The position numbers and the translations under genes were made by a program. The notes under the pieces were generated by a model that made no database searches, had not been told where the DNA came from, and was given only the letters and a program-made list of their open reading frames with translations. Below, piece after piece: positions 5,406 to 7,266 of a stretch of DNA of 7,266 bases (positions within the stretch are counted from its first letter, which is position 1; every line of letters begins with the position of its first letter). Source of the stretch: Bacteroidales bacterium (GTDB lineage Bacteria; Bacteroidota; Bacteroidia; Bacteroidales; UBA3663); the NCBI GenBank assembly GCA_030526445.1, contig JAUNCV010000108.1, positions 1-7,266 on the forward strand, written 5' to 3'.

Positions 5406-6590
5406 GTGGAAACTTTTTACAGAACTAGCGCCTACTTAGTGTCGCATGTCTATTCACCCGTCCGTAGGGCCTTGATGGACGAAATCAACTGGAGCTCTCG
5501 TCTTATCGGTATCAAGGGTAGTCGTGGTGTGGGAAAGACAACTTTCCTGCTTCAGTATGCTCTTGAGAAGTACGGACCGGATGATCGCCGTTGCCTTTAC
5601 ATCAACATGAACCACTTCTATTTCTACTCGCACTCTTTGCGTGAGTTTGTTTCGCAGTTCCAGCAGGGCGGCGGACGAACCTTGTTGATCGACGAGATCT
5701 TCAAGTATCCAGGCTGGTGTGAGGAGTTGAAATGGATCTATGACAACTATCCAAAGGTACAGATCATCTTCGCGGGTTCGACCGTTATGCGATTGAAAGA
5801 GGCTAATCCCGTCCTCAATGGCATTGTGGATTCTTACAACTTGCGCGGATTTTCTTTCCGTGAGTATATTAATCTCATGACTGGTAGCAATTTCCGTTCA
5901 TACACTTATGACGAAATTCTGAACAATCATGTGCAGATTGCTACGGAGATTACCCAGGCGGTTAAACCTTTGAATTATTTCAAGGATTATATCCATCATG
6001 GCTATTATCCATTCTTCCTTGAGAAAAAGAATTATTCTGAAATGCTCATCAAGAACATGAATACCATGCTCGAAGTTGACATTCTCTTCCTTAAGGAGAT
6101 TGAGTTGGGTTATTTGCCAAAACTTAAGAAGTTGCTCCATATTTTGGCTCAGGAGGCTCCTTGCAGTCCTAATGTTTCTATGCTTGCTAAGAGCATCGAG
6201 ACTTCGCGTGCCACTGTGGTCAACTACTTGAGCTATCTGAAGGAGGCCCGTCTTATCAACATGCTTTATGTTAACGATGAGCAGTTCCCAAAGAAGCCTG
6301 CGTTTGTGTATATGCACAACACTAATATTCTCTACCCAATCTGTTTGAATGAGGTAGAACCTCGCCAGCTGCGTGAAACATTCTTCTATAATATGATTCA
6401 CCAGAGCAACAAGCTCAACAAGTCAACTGAGCGCAATGTGCAGTTCCTCGTCAACAAGCGTGATCGTTTCCGTGTTTGTGACTGGGTAGTTCGCACTAAG
6501 AACAATCCTGAGTACTGGTATGCTATTGACAACTTTGAGGTAGGTCACGATAATGTGATTCCTTTGTGGTTGTTTGGCTTCCTTTACTAA
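5406..6590 (+). CDS. AAA ATPase, AAA_14/DUF4143 type
   Basis: The 394-residue protein starts at GTG; the in-frame stop TAA at 5385-5387 leaves no ATG before it, and the first internal Met (M24) would cut into the conserved N-terminus. Residues 33-46 hold the Walker A loop GSRGVGKTT (38-46, K44), LLIDEI (93-98, D96 and E97) is Walker B, and IIFAGST (120-126) is the sensor strand. LRGFSFREY (147-155) matches the family's LRPLSFREF segment. Residues 256-288 look like a winged helix (LAKSIETSRATVVNYLSYLK). The C-terminus (about 322-380) resembles the DUF4143 nuclease-like fold: CDWVV keeps D359, but the later E-V-K is EVG (378-380) and the usual GxxFEN acid is not evident, so nuclease activity is doubtful. 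The biological role of these ATPases is poorly understood. It has a likely promoter at 5312-5319 and lies 100 bases upstream of the oxidoreductase with no strong terminator between, so co-transcription is possible. Confidence 0.85.
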   Translation: METFYRTSAYLVSHVYSPVRRALMDEINWSSRLIGIKGSRGVGKTTFLLQYALEKYGPDDRRCLYINMNHFYFYSHSLREFVSQFQQGGGRTLLIDEIFKYPGWCEELKWIYDNYPKVQIIFAGSTVMRLKEANPVLNGIVDSYNLRGFSFREYINLMTGSNFRSYTYDEILNNHVQIATEITQAVKPLNYFKDYIHHGYYPFFLEKKNYSEMLIKNMNTMLEVDILFLKEIELGYLPKLKKLLHILAQEAPCSPNVSMLAKSIETSRATVVNYLSYLKEARLINMLYVNDEQFPKKPAFVYMHNTNILYPICLNEVEPRQLRETFFYNMIHQSNKLNKSTERNVQFLVNKRDRFRVCDWVVRTKNNPEYWYAIDNFEVGHDNVIPLWLFGFLY

Positions 6591-6611
6591 TCGGGTGGCC
6601 CGAGTTTCGGG
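6591..6611 (+). repeat. Three-segment alternating hairpin after the ATPase gene
   Basis: The segments TCGGG (6591-6595), CCCGA (6599-6603) and TCGGG (6607-6611) are spaced by 3 bases each. The middle segment can pair with either neighbour over five pairs, so two hairpins exclude each other. It begins immediately after the ATPase stop codon at 6588-6590. The bases after it (TTGTGAATG) are not U-rich, so it is not a classic terminator; mRNA processing, stability or attenuation are options. Confidence 0.45.
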
Positions 6612-6690
6612 TTGTGAATGAAAAATGAACAAATATTTCGTGTTAGTAACTCATATTAACAAAAAATTTTTTTAATCTTACATCATTACA

Positions 6691-7266
6691 ATGGGAAAGA
6701 AATTTATGACATGTGATGGTAACACCGCAGCTGCGCATATTGCGTATATGTTCAGTGAGGTTGCTGCTATCTATCCTATTACTCCATCTTCTCCTATGGC
6801 TGAGAACGTGGACGAGTGGGCTGCACAGGGTCGCAAGAACCTTTTTGGCGAGACTGTTCTCGTTCAGGAAATGCAGTCAGAGGGTGGCGCTGCGGGTGCT
6901 GTTCACGGCTCACTTCAGGCTGGTGCCCTTACCACCACCTTTACTGCGTCACAGGGCTTGCTCCTGATGATTCCTAATATGTATAAGATCGCGGGTGAGT
7001 TGATCCCATCTGTATTCCATGTTTCTGCTCGTACCCTTGCTTCGCACGCTTTGTGTATCTTTGGCGATCACCAGGACGTTATGGCTTGCCGCCAGACCGG
7101 TTTCGCTATGTTGGCAGAGGGTTCAGTTCAGGAAGTAATGGATCTTGCTGGCGTTGCACACTTGGCAACTCTTACCAGCCGTGTTCCATTCCTCAACTTC
7201 TTCGATGGTTTCCGCACCTCACACGAGTATCAGAAGATTGAGGTTATCGACCAGGAGGATATCCGT
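6691..7266 (+). CDS. nifJ: Pyruvate:ferredoxin (flavodoxin) oxidoreductase, N-terminal part (runs off right edge)
   Basis: ATG at 6691 opens 192 codons with no stop before the window ends, the beginning of an enzyme normally near 1,200 residues. In the complete enzyme, thiamine diphosphate and iron-sulfur clusters convert pyruvate and CoA to acetyl-CoA and CO2 and pass electrons to ferredoxin or flavodoxin, central to anaerobic energy metabolism in the cytoplasm. The domain-I motif YPITPSSPMAE spans 28-38. T31, E64 (in QSEGGAAG, 62-69) and R114 (in HVSARTLASHALCIFGDHQD, 110-129) sit at the positions recalled for active-site residues of the Desulfovibrio africanus enzyme. TASQGLLLMIPNMYKIAGEL (85-104) is also characteristic. 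No Shine-Dalgarno site precedes it, and no clear TAnnTTTG box is visible in the 100 bases upstream, so it may share the ATPase transcript or use an atypical promoter. A related 2-oxoacid oxidoreductase is the only alternative; the match favours pyruvate. Confidence 0.93.
   Translation, partial: MGKKFMTCDGNTAAAHIAYMFSEVAAIYPITPSSPMAENVDEWAAQGRKNLFGETVLVQEMQSEGGAAGAVHGSLQAGALTTTFTASQGLLLMIPNMYKIAGELIPSVFHVSARTLASHALCIFGDHQDVMACRQTGFAMLAEGSVQEVMDLAGVAHLATLTSRVPFLNFFDGFRTSHEYQKIEVIDQEDIR

Noticed and set aside
5898..6401. 167-codon antisense ORF opposite the ATPase
   Set aside because: It is a shadow of the ATPase coding frame with no recognisable domain and no promoter box.
6713..6967. 84-codon ORF in another frame inside the oxidoreductase
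   Set aside because: The overlapping frame encodes clear pyruvate:ferredoxin oxidoreductase motifs. This one is Leu/Arg-rich and out of frame.
1..7266. CRISPR array, insertion sequence, tRNA or rRNA gene
   Set aside because: I saw no regularly spaced direct repeats, transposase motifs, terminal inverted repeats around a gene, or cloverleaf-like sequence on either strand.

Overview
The window looks like chromosomal DNA from a Bacteroidales bacterium, plausibly Prevotella, Bacteroides or a relative. The evidence is moderate GC content with AT-rich gaps, start codons without Shine-Dalgarno sequences, and repeated copies of the Bacteroidetes -7 promoter box TAnnTTTG upstream of genes. A TonB-dependent receptor of a Bacteroidetes type and a pyruvate:ferredoxin oxidoreductase fit an anaerobic member of this order. 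The exact genus is inference.

Left part (1-1870): the first 193 codons of a TonB-dependent outer-membrane receptor run leftward off the window. They are separated by a 326-base divergent intergenic region from a rightward aldose 1-epimerase-like gene. That region carries one good rightward promoter, at least one leftward -7 box, and two inverted repeats. A strong hairpin at 1792-1828 sits between the epimerase and the converging acyltransferase gene and probably terminates both.

Middle (1871-4225): three leftward genes read, in transcription order, LuxR-type regulator, FKBP-type prolyl isomerase and acyltransferase-3 membrane protein. Regulator and isomerase are 15 bases apart and probably one transcript. 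The acyltransferase follows after 115 bases that include a -7 box overlapped by a 12-base perfect palindrome. The regulator has a receiver-like N-terminus that seems to lack the phosphoacceptor Asp, and a His-rich linker.

Right part (4226-7266): three rightward genes. The first encodes a divergent MiaA-type tRNA prenyltransferase, transcribed away from the LuxR-type regulator. The second encodes an AAA ATPase of the AAA_14/DUF4143 type that starts at GTG. The third is the first 192 codons of pyruvate:ferredoxin (flavodoxin) oxidoreductase, which runs off the right edge. The 100 bases between ATPase and oxidoreductase hold three short complementary segments that can form two mutually exclusive hairpins.

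The genes are mostly housekeeping or cell-surface functions and do not form one obvious pathway. I see no CRISPR array, insertion sequence, phage gene, rRNA or tRNA, and no convincing new defence or mobile system. The most interesting points are the atypical regulator with its prolyl-isomerase partner, the divergent MiaA subfamily, the degenerate DUF4143 ATPase upstream of a central metabolic enzyme, and several small inverted repeats at promoters and leaders.
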